The notes under the pieces: generated by a model
Seen by the model: the letters and a program-made list of their open reading frames with translations, nothing else
The model's database searches: none
Told to the model about the DNA's origin: nothing
Made by a program: the position numbers and the translations under genes
Assembly (NCBI RefSeq): GCF_900101875.1
Contig: NZ_FNAI01000006.1
Location: forward strand, 62,001-126,000
DNA from: Mucilaginibacter pineti
GTDB taxonomy: Bacteria; Bacteroidota; Bacteroidia; Sphingobacteriales; Sphingobacteriaceae
Reading direction: 5' to 3'
Length of the DNA: 64,000 nt
Part shown: positions 17,416 through 26,768 of the stretch, one piece after another
Layout of the letters: each line of letters starts with the position of its first letter
Numbering within the stretch: the stretch's first letter is position 1

Positions 17416-18756
17416 ATGAGAACAAAGGAAATTACAAAACAACCCATCATTACCCCCGTTAAACAACGCGTTAACGTGGTTACTTTGGGCTGTTCAAAAA
17501 ACATATATGATTCTGAGATCCTGATGGGGCAGCTAAAGGGCAACCAGTTTGATGTGGTGCACGAGGCCGAATCTGTAGGCAGCAATGATATTATTGTGAT
17601 AAATACTTGCGGCTTTATTGATAATGCCAAGCAGGAATCCATCGATACCATTTTACAATACAGCGAGCTAAAGGAACAGGGTAAAGTTGGCAAAGTAATC
17701 GTAACCGGTTGCCTTAGCGAGCGCTACAAACCCGAGCTGGAAGCCGAGATCACCAATGTTGATGCCTACTTCGGCACCAATGATCTGCAAAATCTGTTAC
17801 AATCCGTTGGGGCAAATTACAAGCATGAGCTTATTGGCGAGCGTTTTTTAACCACGCCATCGCACTTTGCTTATTTTAAAATTGCCGAAGGCTGTAACCG
17901 TCCATGCTCTTTCTGCGCCATTCCGCTGATGCGTGGTAAACACCTCAGCACACCAATGGACCAGTTGGTGCTTGATGCGCAAAAACTTGCCGCAAACGGC
18001 ACCAAAGAACTCATCCTTATTGCGCAGGACCTTACCTACTACGGTTTAGACCTGTACGGCAAACGCAACCTCGACGAATTACTGCGCCGCCTGAGCGATG
18101 TTAACGGCATCGAATGGATCAGGTTGCAGTACGCTTACCCATCTGGCTTCCCAATGGAAATTCTGGATGTGATGAACGAGCGCGATAACATTTGCAAATA
18201 CATGGATATGCCTTTACAGCATATTACCGATAGGATGCTGCAATCTATGCGTCGCGGTATCACCAAGCAAAAAACCATTGATGTGGTAAACCAGATCAGG
18301 GATAAAGTGCCGGGCATTGCCATGCGTACCACCCTTATTACCGGCTACCCGGGCGAAACCGAGCAAGACTTTGAAGAAATGCAGCGCTGGGTTGAGGATA
18401 CGCAGTTTGATCGTTTGGGCTGTTTCACTTACTCGCACGAGGAAAAAACCCATGCACATTCACTGGTTGATGATGTACCCGACGAGGTTAAACAACAACG
18501 TGCCGATGCCATAATGGAAATTCAGCAGGGTATTTCTTTTGACAAAAACCAGGAGAAGATAGGTCATACCTTTAAGGTGCTTATCGATAAAAAAGACGGC
18601 GACTACTTTGTTGGTCGTACCGAATTTGATTCGCCCGAGGTGGATAACGAGGTATTAATTGATGCCAGTGTTGATTATGCTACCGTTGGTGGTTTTGTTA
18701 ACGTAAAGATAGACAGCGCCGAAGACTTTGACCTTTATGGACATATTGTAAAATAA
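17416..18756 (+). CDS. rimO: Ribosomal protein S12 methylthiotransferase RimO
   Basis: Radical-SAM enzyme that adds a methylthio group to an aspartate of ribosomal protein uS12. The 446-residue product has the N-terminal UPF0004 domain with TLGCSKNIYDSEILMGQL and NTCGFIDNAK, the radical-SAM cluster motif CNRPCSFCAIP at about 155 (C-x3-C-x2-C), and a C-terminal TRAM domain (HTFKVLIDKKDGDYFVGRTE). Six conserved cysteines are present for two iron-sulfur clusters. The first 12 residues are a variable extension. Confidence 0.97.
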   Translation: MRTKEITKQPIITPVKQRVNVVTLGCSKNIYDSEILMGQLKGNQFDVVHEAESVGSNDIIVINTCGFIDNAKQESIDTILQYSELKEQGKVGKVIVTGCLSERYKPELEAEITNVDAYFGTNDLQNLLQSVGANYKHELIGERFLTTPSHFAYFKIAEGCNRPCSFCAIPLMRGKHLSTPMDQLVLDAQKLAANGTKELILIAQDLTYYGLDLYGKRNLDELLRRLSDVNGIEWIRLQYAYPSGFPMEILDVMNERDNICKYMDMPLQHITDRMLQSMRRGITKQKTIDVVNQIRDKVPGIAMRTTLITGYPGETEQDFEEMQRWVEDTQFDRLGCFTYSHEEKTHAHSLVDDVPDEVKQQRADAIMEIQQGISFDKNQEKIGHTFKVLIDKKDGDYFVGRTEFDSPEVDNEVLIDASVDYATVGGFVNVKIDSAEDFDLYGHIVK

Positions 18757-18762
18757 TGCTAA

Positions 18763-18797
18763 TTTGTAGCGCATTATCACTAATGCGTTTACATTTG
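18763..18797 (+). promoter_or_regulatory. Promoter of bshC, possibly leaderless
   Basis: TTTG, a 23-base spacer and a perfect TAnnTTTG box (TACATTTG) end five bases before the bshC ATG. If used, transcription would start at or next to the start codon. Confidence 0.55.
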
Positions 18798-18802
18798 GAC
18801 CA

Positions 18803-20425
18803 ATGGAAGCCTCCTGTATAAGTTATAAAGAAACCGGATTTTTTTCGCCTACCGTTATCGATTACCTCGAAAACCGGACCGATCTGCAACCTTTTTATGG
18901 GCAGCGTCCAGATATGGATGGCTTTGCCCAGTTGTTGAAGAACAAAAAAGTAGTTGCCAACCGCGAGATCCTGCACCGTATTTTAACTAAGCAATACACC
19001 CACAACACCGAAGAGGCCGACAATTCAAAACTTAAAATTCAAAATTCAAAGCTTGTAGCAGATAACATCGATCTGTTAAAAGAGGATAATACGTATACCA
19101 TTACTACCGGTCACCAGCTGAATATCTTCGCAGGACCGCTGTATTTTCTTTATAAAATTGCCACTGCTATTAAATTGGCGCAGCAGTTAAAAACCGCCCA
19201 TCCCGATAAAAATTTTGTGCCCGTTTACTGGATGGCCAGCGAAGATCATGATTTTGCCGAGATCAATTATACCAATATAGGCGGCAAAAAAGTACATTGG
19301 TGGTACGAGGCTTCGGGTGCTACCGGGCGTATTAACCCCGATACCATGCGCCAGGCCCTTAATCAATACAAAGGCGTTTTGGGAATGGAAGGCCATGCCG
19401 GCGAGGTTGCCGAAATTGTGGAAACCGCCTATACCAAATTTGATAAACTTGCAGATGCTACCCGTTACCTTGTTAACGCCCTTTTTGGCGATTACGGCCT
19501 GGTAATTATTGATGCCGACGACCATGAGTTTAAGCAGCAGTTTGCCCCCATCATGGAGCAGGATATCATCAACCAAAATAGTTTTAAAAACATCAATGCC
19601 ACTAATGAGCAGTTGGTAAAACGGGGCGTACATATCCAGGTTAACCCGCGCGAGATCAACTTTTTTTACCTGAAAGATAACCTGCGCGAACGTATTGTTT
19701 TTGAACAGGACCATTACGAGGTAATGAACACCGATACCCGCTTTACCGAAGCAGAACTAAAACAGGAGATAGCGGATTATCCGGAGCGTTTTAGCCCCAA
19801 CGTGGTGATGCGCCCCCTGTACCAGGAATGTATTTTGCCCAACATAGCCTACATTGGCGGTGGTGCAGAGGTGGTTTACTGGCTGGAGCTAAAATCAAAC
19901 TTCGATTTTTATAAGGTAGATTTCCCGATCCTCATCCTGCGTAATTCGGCATTGGTGGTACGCAAGGAACAGGCCGCTAAAATTGAGCGGATGGATCTTT
20001 CTGTTGCCGATCTGTTTAAACAAACCGATTCCCTACAAAGCGCATGGATCAAAAAGCATAGTAACCATAACCTTACCTTACAGCAGGAATGGCGCGAAAT
20101 GAGCAGTATTTTTGAAAAAATAAAGCTCCGCTCCTATAAGATCGACCCTACCCTTTCACCGTCGGCAGCGGCCGTACAGGCACGCCTTAAACGTGCTGTA
20201 GATAACCTCGAAAAGAAACTTATTCGTGCCGAAAAACGCAACTACCAAGTTCGTTTGGAGCAACTCTCAGCCGTTAAGGCCGAGCTTTTCCCAAAAGACA
20301 GCCTGCAGGAACGCACCGAAAACTTCGGCCTCATGTATGTAAAATGGGGACAACTGTTCATTGACCAGCTTGTGCGCCATTTTGAACCGCTGGCTTTTGA
20401 GTTTACCATATTAAGCGAGGAATAA
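18803..20425 (+). CDS. bshC: Bacillithiol biosynthesis cysteine-adding enzyme BshC
   Basis: Joins cysteine to glucosaminyl-malate in the last step of bacillithiol synthesis (BshA and BshB are not in this window). The 540-residue product shows ITTGHQLNIFAGPLYFLYKI at about 95, VPVYWMASEDHDFAEINY at about 137, and a C-terminal long coiled-coil (RLKRAVDNLEKKLIRAEKRN). At residues 74-84 an unusual stretch NSKLKIQNSKL is encoded by repeat-like DNA (ATTCAAAACTTAAAATTC), which looks like an in-frame insertion in a variable loop. The rest of the protein appears intact. Confidence 0.93.
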   Translation: MEASCISYKETGFFSPTVIDYLENRTDLQPFYGQRPDMDGFAQLLKNKKVVANREILHRILTKQYTHNTEEADNSKLKIQNSKLVADNIDLLKEDNTYTITTGHQLNIFAGPLYFLYKIATAIKLAQQLKTAHPDKNFVPVYWMASEDHDFAEINYTNIGGKKVHWWYEASGATGRINPDTMRQALNQYKGVLGMEGHAGEVAEIVETAYTKFDKLADATRYLVNALFGDYGLVIIDADDHEFKQQFAPIMEQDIINQNSFKNINATNEQLVKRGVHIQVNPREINFFYLKDNLRERIVFEQDHYEVMNTDTRFTEAELKQEIADYPERFSPNVVMRPLYQECILPNIAYIGGGAEVVYWLELKSNFDFYKVDFPILILRNSALVVRKEQAAKIERMDLSVADLFKQTDSLQSAWIKKHSNHNLTLQQEWREMSSIFEKIKLRSYKIDPTLSPSAAAVQARLKRAVDNLEKKLIRAEKRNYQVRLEQLSAVKAELFPKDSLQERTENFGLMYVKWGQLFIDQLVRHFEPLAFEFTILSEE

Positions 20426-20491
20426 CCATCTCTCTTTAGCATATAGCCCGTGAAAAGACATGAGTAAAGAATAATATTCAAAAAGGGGGCT

Positions 20492-20753
20492 GTCATCCTG
20501 AGCTTGTCGAAAGACGACAGGTGTTGGGAAGACTAAAAGCTTTATAAAAATTGTCATTTCGATACGAGCAAGCGCGGGGCAAAAGTGTGGCGCGAAAGAG
20601 AAATCTTCTGCGGAATACAGGACTTCAATGCATATCGTATAAGATTTCTCCTCGTTCCTCGGTCGAAATGACAAACTTTTTAGTCTTCCCAACAATTGTG
20701 ATCGAAGGGCGAGCGCAGACCTAACCTTATGCTTCAACGAAGTTCAGCATGAC
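20492..20753. repeat. Triple-nested inverted repeat
   Basis: The gap between bshC and the permease gene holds three inverted repeats inside each other. Outer arms are GTCATCCTGAGCTTGTCGAA and its imperfect complement ending TTCAGCATGAC (20492-20753). Middle arms are TGTTGGGAAGACTAAAA and its perfect complement (20522-20694). Inner arms start GTCATTTCGATACGAG and end GGTCGAAATGAC (20553-20672). No open frame of note is present. Confidence 0.9.
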
Positions 20754-20799
20754 GCCTTTTTATAAATGTGTCTATTGATTGCCTATTACTTTCAAAACC

Positions 20800-23208
20800 T
20801 CATTCACTTCTCAGGCTTTTCACCGGGCTATCAAGCGCAGCCTTAATGGTTTGTATAGCAATAAGCATGGCCGTTACTATGGCTAAACCCGCCACAGCCA
20901 GTACAAATGGGTTAAGCGTAATGGCTATTTTATAAGCATAATCATTTAGCCAATGGGTCATGATGAGGTAAGCCAACGGACATGCAACCAGCGCCGCTAT
21001 CAATATCACCACTAAAAACTCCTTCATAAACAAACCAATAATGCCCGCTACCGATGAACCCAGCACCTTGCGGATGCCGATTTCCTTTGTACGTTTTTGA
21101 ATACTTAAGGATATTAAGCCCAGCACACCCAGCAACACAATTATAACAGCCAGCGTAGTGGCTATATAAGCCGCTTGCTTCAGCTGAATTTCGGTTTTGT
21201 ATAACCGGTTCAGCGCATCGTCCATAAAATGATATTCAAAGGGGGCACCGGGCAATAGTCTGCCCCATTCCTTTTGCAAACCGGCAATATTTTGCTGCAT
21301 ATTGCCCGGCTTTAGCTTAATTGAAAAATAACGAAAAAACGTTGTATAATTTACGTTGAAAAAGGTAACCGGCTCTATGCGGCCTTGTAACGATGCGTAA
21401 TGAAAATTGGCAGTAACGCCACAAATTTTAAACACCTGCGGTGCGCCCGTTATCATGATATTTTGACCAATGGCATCCTGCGCGTTTTTCCAGCCCATGG
21501 CTTTTGATTCCATCTCGTTAATTACCACCAGGGTTGAGTCGGCGGCATTGTAGGTAGGTTTAAAAAACGTACCTGCTATTAGGGGGATGCCATAAGTTTC
21601 GGCATAGTGGCTATCGGTTGCCAGGTTTTGCGCGGCAATAGTTTGCGCAGGGTTGGCACCTTGCTTATACAGAGCGGAGCCCCCCCAGTTCATCCCATCC
21701 AGAATTTCCCATGATAGCGATACGCTTTTTACCTGCGGCGCAAGTGAAAGCTGGTAACGGGTATCGCTCATTTTTTGTACCCCCTTTGCCGACCAATCTC
21801 GCGGCACCTGCGCGTAGATCACGTAATCTTTATTGTACCCCAGGTTGTTGCTAAAAAACAGGTTCACCTGCTGCGCTATTATGATGGCCCCAATAAAAAC
21901 AATGGCCGCAGTACAAAACTGAAACGCCACCAGCGTTTTACGAAACAGTACGCTTTCCTTAACCGAACTCAGTTTCCCCTTTAACGAATCGACAGATTTT
22001 AGTGCCGATAATACCAGTGCAGGGTAAATACCCGCCAGTATCCCAACAAAAAGCGCAAACACAAACGGCACTACAGCAAAATACACCGGGAAATTGAACA
22101 ACCCGGTAATTTCCTGGCCAAGCACATTGCTAAAGAACGGTCGGGCCAAAACGTAAACTCCAAGTGAAATAATGGTAGCTATCATAACCATCAGTACCGA
22201 TTCTGTTAAAAATTGCCAGATAAGCTGCTTGCGTAAACCGCCCAGCACCTTGCGTATCCCCATCTCCTTCATCCGGCCAGACGACCGGCCAATACAAATA
22301 TTTACAAAGTTTATAACCGCCATCAGCAAAATAAACAAGGCAATACAACTTAGCGTATAGCACATTTTTTTAACCACCCCGCCGGCCGCCACCATGTTAT
22401 AATCTGTTAGCGACACCAGCTGCGGCACAAAGTTTTTGGCGGTGTTTTGCGGGGCATTCTTGCTTACTAAATCAGCAATAGCACGTTCAACCGCCTGGGT
22501 GTTTACGCCCTTTTGCAGTTCGATATAGCTCACGGTGACGTTGTTGCTCCAGCCCTCTATGTTTCGTTTAAAATACTTGGCGGCGGAGAGCGTAAAAAAG
22601 AAGTCCGAATCTACATTTTCATTCAAGTTGGTAACACTGTTTTTGGGCAGCTTATCCAGCACGGCGGTAATGGTAAAATCGTGTTTATCGCCGCCAAAAC
22701 TTTCAAAGTTGAGGGTTTTACCAACTACATCCGTCCGCCCGAAATATTTAAGTGCCGCCTTGGTGGTTATCACTACCGAAAACGGATCGTTCAGCGCGGT
22801 ATTGGCATCGCCCTGCAGCAACTTAAAGCCGTACATTTTAAGCAGTGTACTATCGCCCAGCTGCAGGCTCTCCCTGAAATGCTCGTTACCCTTTGATACG
22901 TTGGTGGTAACGGCATCAAAATGGTAATAATTTGCCACCAGGTTGGGGTAATTATCATGGAGGGCTTTAGGCAGCTGCGCTATAGAAGTAATTTCGTTAC
23001 CCATGTTAGGGTCTTTCCATTTACTTAAAATGATATAATGGTTTGGGGCATTTTTAAGCTGATGATTTACCTGCACCTGGCTCCATACATAAGCGCCTAT
23101 CAACAGCGCAAAGGCAATACCAACCGAGAGGCCGAAGATATTAATAAGCGAAAAAACCTTGTTTTTCCAAAGGTTGCGCCAAGCGAGTTTAAAGTAGTTT
23201 TGCAGCAT
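20800..23208 (-). CDS. FtsX/MacB-type ABC transporter permease
   Basis: Inner-membrane permease of the MacB family, 802 residues from MLQNYFKLAWRNLWKNKVFS; a longer reading of 48 more codons has no family match. The order is: first membrane segment (SLINIFGLSVGIAFALLIGA), a MacB-like periplasmic domain, an FtsX domain at about 290-400 with GRSSGRMKEMGIRKVLGGLR, a second periplasmic domain, and a second FtsX domain ending VKSLRSE with KRTKEIGIRKVLGSS. Two FtsX modules in one chain are typical for Bacteroidota. No ATPase gene is adjacent. Such proteins are often involved in lipoprotein or peptide export; the substrate here is unknown. Confidence 0.9.
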   Translation of the reverse strand: MLQNYFKLAWRNLWKNKVFSLINIFGLSVGIAFALLIGAYVWSQVQVNHQLKNAPNHYIILSKWKDPNMGNEITSIAQLPKALHDNYPNLVANYYHFDAVTTNVSKGNEHFRESLQLGDSTLLKMYGFKLLQGDANTALNDPFSVVITTKAALKYFGRTDVVGKTLNFESFGGDKHDFTITAVLDKLPKNSVTNLNENVDSDFFFTLSAAKYFKRNIEGWSNNVTVSYIELQKGVNTQAVERAIADLVSKNAPQNTAKNFVPQLVSLTDYNMVAAGGVVKKMCYTLSCIALFILLMAVINFVNICIGRSSGRMKEMGIRKVLGGLRKQLIWQFLTESVLMVMIATIISLGVYVLARPFFSNVLGQEITGLFNFPVYFAVVPFVFALFVGILAGIYPALVLSALKSVDSLKGKLSSVKESVLFRKTLVAFQFCTAAIVFIGAIIIAQQVNLFFSNNLGYNKDYVIYAQVPRDWSAKGVQKMSDTRYQLSLAPQVKSVSLSWEILDGMNWGGSALYKQGANPAQTIAAQNLATDSHYAETYGIPLIAGTFFKPTYNAADSTLVVINEMESKAMGWKNAQDAIGQNIMITGAPQVFKICGVTANFHYASLQGRIEPVTFFNVNYTTFFRYFSIKLKPGNMQQNIAGLQKEWGRLLPGAPFEYHFMDDALNRLYKTEIQLKQAAYIATTLAVIIVLLGVLGLISLSIQKRTKEIGIRKVLGSSVAGIIGLFMKEFLVVILIAALVACPLAYLIMTHWLNDYAYKIAITLNPFVLAVAGLAIVTAMLIAIQTIKAALDSPVKSLRSE

Positions 23209-23383
23209 AGGACAAGGGCATTTGGTAACCGTTGCATAAAGATAAATGCAATTTAGCAGCGTGGTATGCGCGTTAACATAATTTAACCATTGCTTTAATA
23301 ACTGTATAGTTATACGCTTACTGTATTTCAATATATAAATACCTAAATTCACCTATCATATATACCATTTATCTTATCACCTG

Positions 23384-24562
23384 ATGACTAATTCACTAAA
23401 CCTTTCAATAAACAAACTACTTGCAGTTGCATCATGCTTCTTTTTAATATTTTTCGCACTCCAAACGAGCGCGCAAAGCAGCGGCCAGCAACCATTTGTT
23501 GTAAAGGGCAGCATAAAAGGTATAAAATCGGGCAAGGTATTCATGCTTTCAGAAGGTATGAATAAGCCGATAAATAGTGCTGTAATTGTGAATGGCAAGT
23601 TTGTTATGAAGGGAAAAATAAATTTTCCTCAAGCAAAGGTATTTGCAATAATGCCGGGCAATTTGTGTTTCCGGGCATTTATTGAGCATCCTGTTACATC
23701 GGTATCTGTAGATACCGCCGACGCCGAACGAGATGCATATGGTAATATAAGAATATGGGAAATTAAAGAAACGGGGTCTGAAATGGCCAATGCCTATGCC
23801 CAATATTTAAAAGAAACAGACCAAGCATATTGTATATCTCTTTCTAAAAAGTTAAAAATGGTTACTGACACAGCCGAACGCATATTAATCAAGAGTAAAA
23901 TAGATTCTTTGGGAACAATTATGCCCGCAAAACAAAAAACCTGGATAGAAAGCCATATCACTCAAAACCCCTCTGCTATAATCGGTGCTTTCCTGTTTAA
24001 TGAAGTTTTTTCCGATTTATCACAAGATCCGGCGCCTGGTTATGCGCAATCATTCGCTGATAAATTTTCAGGGGCGGCAAAAAATTCTGCTTATTATAAA
24101 GAGATAGTTACTAAAATAGGCAATTTAAAAAACAAGGAAGTAAACGCCTTAGCACCAGATTTCACCTTGCTAAAAAGAGATAAATCCAAATTTACGCTCT
24201 CCTCAACACGGGGTAAATTTATCATGATAGATTTTTGGGCAAGTTGGAGTGCGCCTTGCAGGGCTGGTATTCCGCACTGGAAAGAAATATATGAAAAATA
24301 CCACCAAAAAGGTTTTGATATCGTAAGTGTATCTGACGACCGCTATTGGAAAGATTGGATTCCCGCGCTTGATAAAGAACAAATGCCTTGGATGCAGGTA
24401 ATTGACGAGTTCTCCACCGAAAGCTTAACCGTTAAGGTAATTAGTTTATATGGGGTACCTTCTATGCCATATTTTATATTGTTAGATAAAGAGGGTAAAG
24501 TGCTCCTTGCATCTGGCAACGAGGATTTGATGACAGAAAAGATAGAAGAGGTGTTGCAGTAG
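23384..24562 (+). CDS. TlpA-like thioredoxin-fold protein with DUF4369, lacking the first active-site cysteine
   Basis: Secreted or periplasmic protein, 392 residues. A signal segment (LLAVASCFFLIFFALQTSAQ) is followed by a DUF4369-type N-terminal domain at about 45-140 (FVVKGSIKGIKSGKVFMLSE) and an AhpC/TSA-thioredoxin domain from about 255 (APDFTLLKRDKSKFTLSSTR). The active site reads FWASWSAPCR: Ser289 stands where the first Cys of W-C-x-x-C is expected, while Cys292 remains. The protein cannot act as a normal dithiol oxidoreductase; a one-cysteine mechanism or loss of catalysis is possible. It converges with the next gene, leaving five bases between stops. Confidence 0.88.
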   Translation: MTNSLNLSINKLLAVASCFFLIFFALQTSAQSSGQQPFVVKGSIKGIKSGKVFMLSEGMNKPINSAVIVNGKFVMKGKINFPQAKVFAIMPGNLCFRAFIEHPVTSVSVDTADAERDAYGNIRIWEIKETGSEMANAYAQYLKETDQAYCISLSKKLKMVTDTAERILIKSKIDSLGTIMPAKQKTWIESHITQNPSAIIGAFLFNEVFSDLSQDPAPGYAQSFADKFSGAAKNSAYYKEIVTKIGNLKNKEVNALAPDFTLLKRDKSKFTLSSTRGKFIMIDFWASWSAPCRAGIPHWKEIYEKYHQKGFDIVSVSDDRYWKDWIPALDKEQMPWMQVIDEFSTESLTVKVISLYGVPSMPYFILLDKEGKVLLASGNEDLMTEKIEEVLQ

Positions 24563-24567
24563 CCTCC

Positions 24568-25449
24568 TCAATGCAGTATCTTCTTTCTCTCGGTATGCTG
24601 CGGCAGCAGGTAATTGTTATCGGCGAGCCAGTCGGCCAGGCGTTGGGGCCAGGTGTTGATGGATTGCAGTTTCGACCGGCTGCCCATGTTAAAACCATGA
24701 TCGCCGCGGTTATAAATATGCACTTCAACCGGCACTTTGGCAGCCCGGTATTTCTCTAACAAACTTACTACGGATACAGAGCAGCAGGCATCATCATTAG
24801 CCGCCAGTAAAAATGCGGGAGGCGCACCAACAGGCAACACATCGGGTATAAACAGCGGACCAGGATAAATCTGGATCACAAAGTTTGGTCGGGCATTCAG
24901 GCGGTCTACCGGGTCAGGCGCATGACTATTGCCTTTACCATCGCCGTAGGCAACCATATCAACCACTTCACCGCCTGCAGAAAAGCCCATCATGCCAATT
25001 CGGTTGGTATCTAAACCATACTCGGCGGCTTTACTGCGCACCAGTCGCATGGCGCGGTTGCCGTCCTGCCGGGCATGCACCTCAATTTTATAGGGCGAAA
25101 GCGTATCGCGGCCCAGCCGGTATTTAAGCACAAAAACGGTGATGCCAAGGTTGCTGAGGTATTTGGCGGGCTCTACTCCTTCGGCAGTATAAACCAGCAA
25201 ACGATGGCCGCCGCCGGGGCATATCACCACCGCCGCGCCGTTGGCCTTACCTGCAGGTGGCAAAAAAACAGTAAGCGATGGATTATGGATATTTTTCACC
25301 CAATAATCCTTGGCCTGTTCCGGCTCATTACGCCGATTCTCAAACCCTGGTGCCCCCTTCGTCCAAAGCGGAATAACCACCGGCGCATCCTGTGCCATTA
25401 CGGCAGCAGGCAGTATAATAAGCAGATAAACGGCAAGCCTTTTCAACAT
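24568..25449 (-). CDS. Secreted alpha/beta-hydrolase, acetyl-xylan-esterase-like
   Basis: Esterase-type hydrolase, 293 residues, with signal peptide MLKRLAVYLLIILPAAVMAQ. The oxyanion region is AAVVICPGGGHRLLVYTAEG, the nucleophile elbow GMMGFSAGGEVV (Gly-x-Ser-x-Gly), an acidic residue lies in LLAANDDACCSVSVV, and the histidine in IYNRGDHGFNMG. Relatives act as carbohydrate esterases or peptidase-like hydrolases in the periplasm. The substrate cannot be deduced here. Confidence 0.88.
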   Translation of the reverse strand: MLKRLAVYLLIILPAAVMAQDAPVVIPLWTKGAPGFENRRNEPEQAKDYWVKNIHNPSLTVFLPPAGKANGAAVVICPGGGHRLLVYTAEGVEPAKYLSNLGITVFVLKYRLGRDTLSPYKIEVHARQDGNRAMRLVRSKAAEYGLDTNRIGMMGFSAGGEVVDMVAYGDGKGNSHAPDPVDRLNARPNFVIQIYPGPLFIPDVLPVGAPPAFLLAANDDACCSVSVVSLLEKYRAAKVPVEVHIYNRGDHGFNMGSRSKLQSINTWPQRLADWLADNNYLLPQHTERKKILH

Positions 25450-25623
25450 ATATAAATGTAAATAATTTATAGTTCATAGCCTATTGTTAATAGTTCATAG
25501 TACTAAAGTCATATTTTATGGGTGATGGTTCACAACCTTAAACTTTTACCTGTTTGGCATGTTTATTATGCGATATGTGTGGTTCAGCAAACCAATATCA
25601 TCACCCATTAATTAAAATAACAT

Positions 25624-25920
25624 ATGGCAAATTTTCAGGAAATTATAGCATCGGAGATCCCGGTATTGGTTGATTTTTCGGCAGAGTGGTGTGGCCCCTG
25701 TAAAATGATGCCCCCTATTTTGCAGGATGTAAAACATGCCCTTGGCGATAAGGTTAAGATCATTAAAATAGATATCGACAAAAACCCACAGGCAGCAAGC
25801 GCATACCGCGTGCAAAGCGTACCTACCCTCATGATTTTTCAGAAGGGCCAAACCAAGTGGCGCCAAAGCGGTGTAGTACCCGCAAAGGACCTGCAACGCA
25901 CCATTGAAATGTTTATATAA
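25624..25920 (+). CDS. Thioredoxin
   Basis: Small dithiol redox protein, 98 residues, with intact active site [17 protein letters not shown] and the cis-proline loop [10 protein letters not shown]. No signal peptide, so cytosolic. It contrasts with the Ser-x-x-Cys protein 1 kb upstream. Single gene followed by a palindromic repeat. Confidence 0.94.
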   Translation: MANFQEIIASEIPVLVDFSAEWCGPCKMMPPILQDVKHALGDKVKIIKIDIDKNPQAASAYRVQSVPTLMIFQKGQTKWRQSGVVPAKDLQRTIEMFI

Positions 25921-25921
25921 A

Positions 25922-26035
25922 GCCTCACCCAAGAAGCCTCACCTAAATCCTCTCCAAAGGAGAGGACTTTAATTGGCATGACTTTAATCACCCTCTCCTT
26001 TGGAGAGGGCCGGGGTGAGGCTTCTTGGGTGAGGC
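25922..26035. repeat. Nested inverted repeats with perfect 22-base outer arms
   Basis: Outer arms GCCTCACCCAAGAAGCCTCA plus two bases (25922-25943 and 26014-26035) match perfectly. Inside lie two copies of the palindrome TCCTCTCCAAAGGAGAGGA seen also between ftsY and rimO. It lies between the thioredoxin and TetR genes. Confidence 0.9.
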
Positions 26036-26106
26036 CTTTTATTTAGCCGAGGCTTCTCATACTTTGTTTGTAACTTTAACGTATTAATAATTAAAGCAAT
26101 ACTATT

Positions 26107-26760
26107 ATGGCCACTATTGAAAGCATCCAGAACGCGTATATTGATTATGTACTGACCGAAGGCGGACAACCTAAGTCGGTTTATATTTTTGCCAAGCAAA
26201 ACGAAATGACCGAGGCTGAGTTTTACCAGTTTTATGGTTCGTTTGATGCCATTGAGCAAGCCATTTGGGCCGATTTTGCCAGAAAAACCTTAGCCGAGAT
26301 CAAAGGACAGGAGGTTTGGTTACAGTATAGTGCCCGCGAAAAAGCCTTATCCTTCTTTTACGGCTTTTTTGAGTTGCTTAAAAGCAGTCGTAGTTTTGCT
26401 ATTTACACCATTAACAAACAGCCGAGGGGCTTTACCACTCCACGCGTTTTTGAACCGCTAAAAGATATTTACGAAAACTTTGCCGATGAGATCCTCAAGG
26501 AAGGTATTGAAAGCACCGAACTAAGCGACCGCAAATTTTTCAGCAAACGGTATAAAGATGCCCTTTGGATTCAGTTTGTTTTTGTGCTTAACTTTTGGGT
26601 TAACGATAACTCGGCCGGATTTGAGAAAACCGACGAGGCCATTGAAAAAGGCGTCAATGTAACGTTCGATCTGTTTCAGCGTTCGCCGATTGACAACCTT
26701 TTTGAGTACGGCAAATTCCTGGTTAAAAACGGCGGGATGAAAGACAAGATGGGATTTTAA
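26107..26760 (+). CDS. TetR-family transcriptional regulator
   Basis: A 217-residue protein with an N-terminal helix-turn-helix at about 8-50 (PKSVYIFAKQNEMTEAEFYQ, then FYGSFDAIEQAIW) and an all-helical ligand domain. Its DNA-binding part is somewhat unusual for TetR in lacking the typical Arg-rich start. It lies 8 bases before the ABC1-kinase gene and is surely cotranscribed. This pairing recurs in Bacteroidota as far as I remember. Ligand and targets unknown. Confidence 0.82.
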   Translation: MATIESIQNAYIDYVLTEGGQPKSVYIFAKQNEMTEAEFYQFYGSFDAIEQAIWADFARKTLAEIKGQEVWLQYSAREKALSFFYGFFELLKSSRSFAIYTINKQPRGFTTPRVFEPLKDIYENFADEILKEGIESTELSDRKFFSKRYKDALWIQFVFVLNFWVNDNSAGFEKTDEAIEKGVNVTFDLFQRSPIDNLFEYGKFLVKNGGMKDKMGF

Positions 26761-26768
26761 AAACACTT

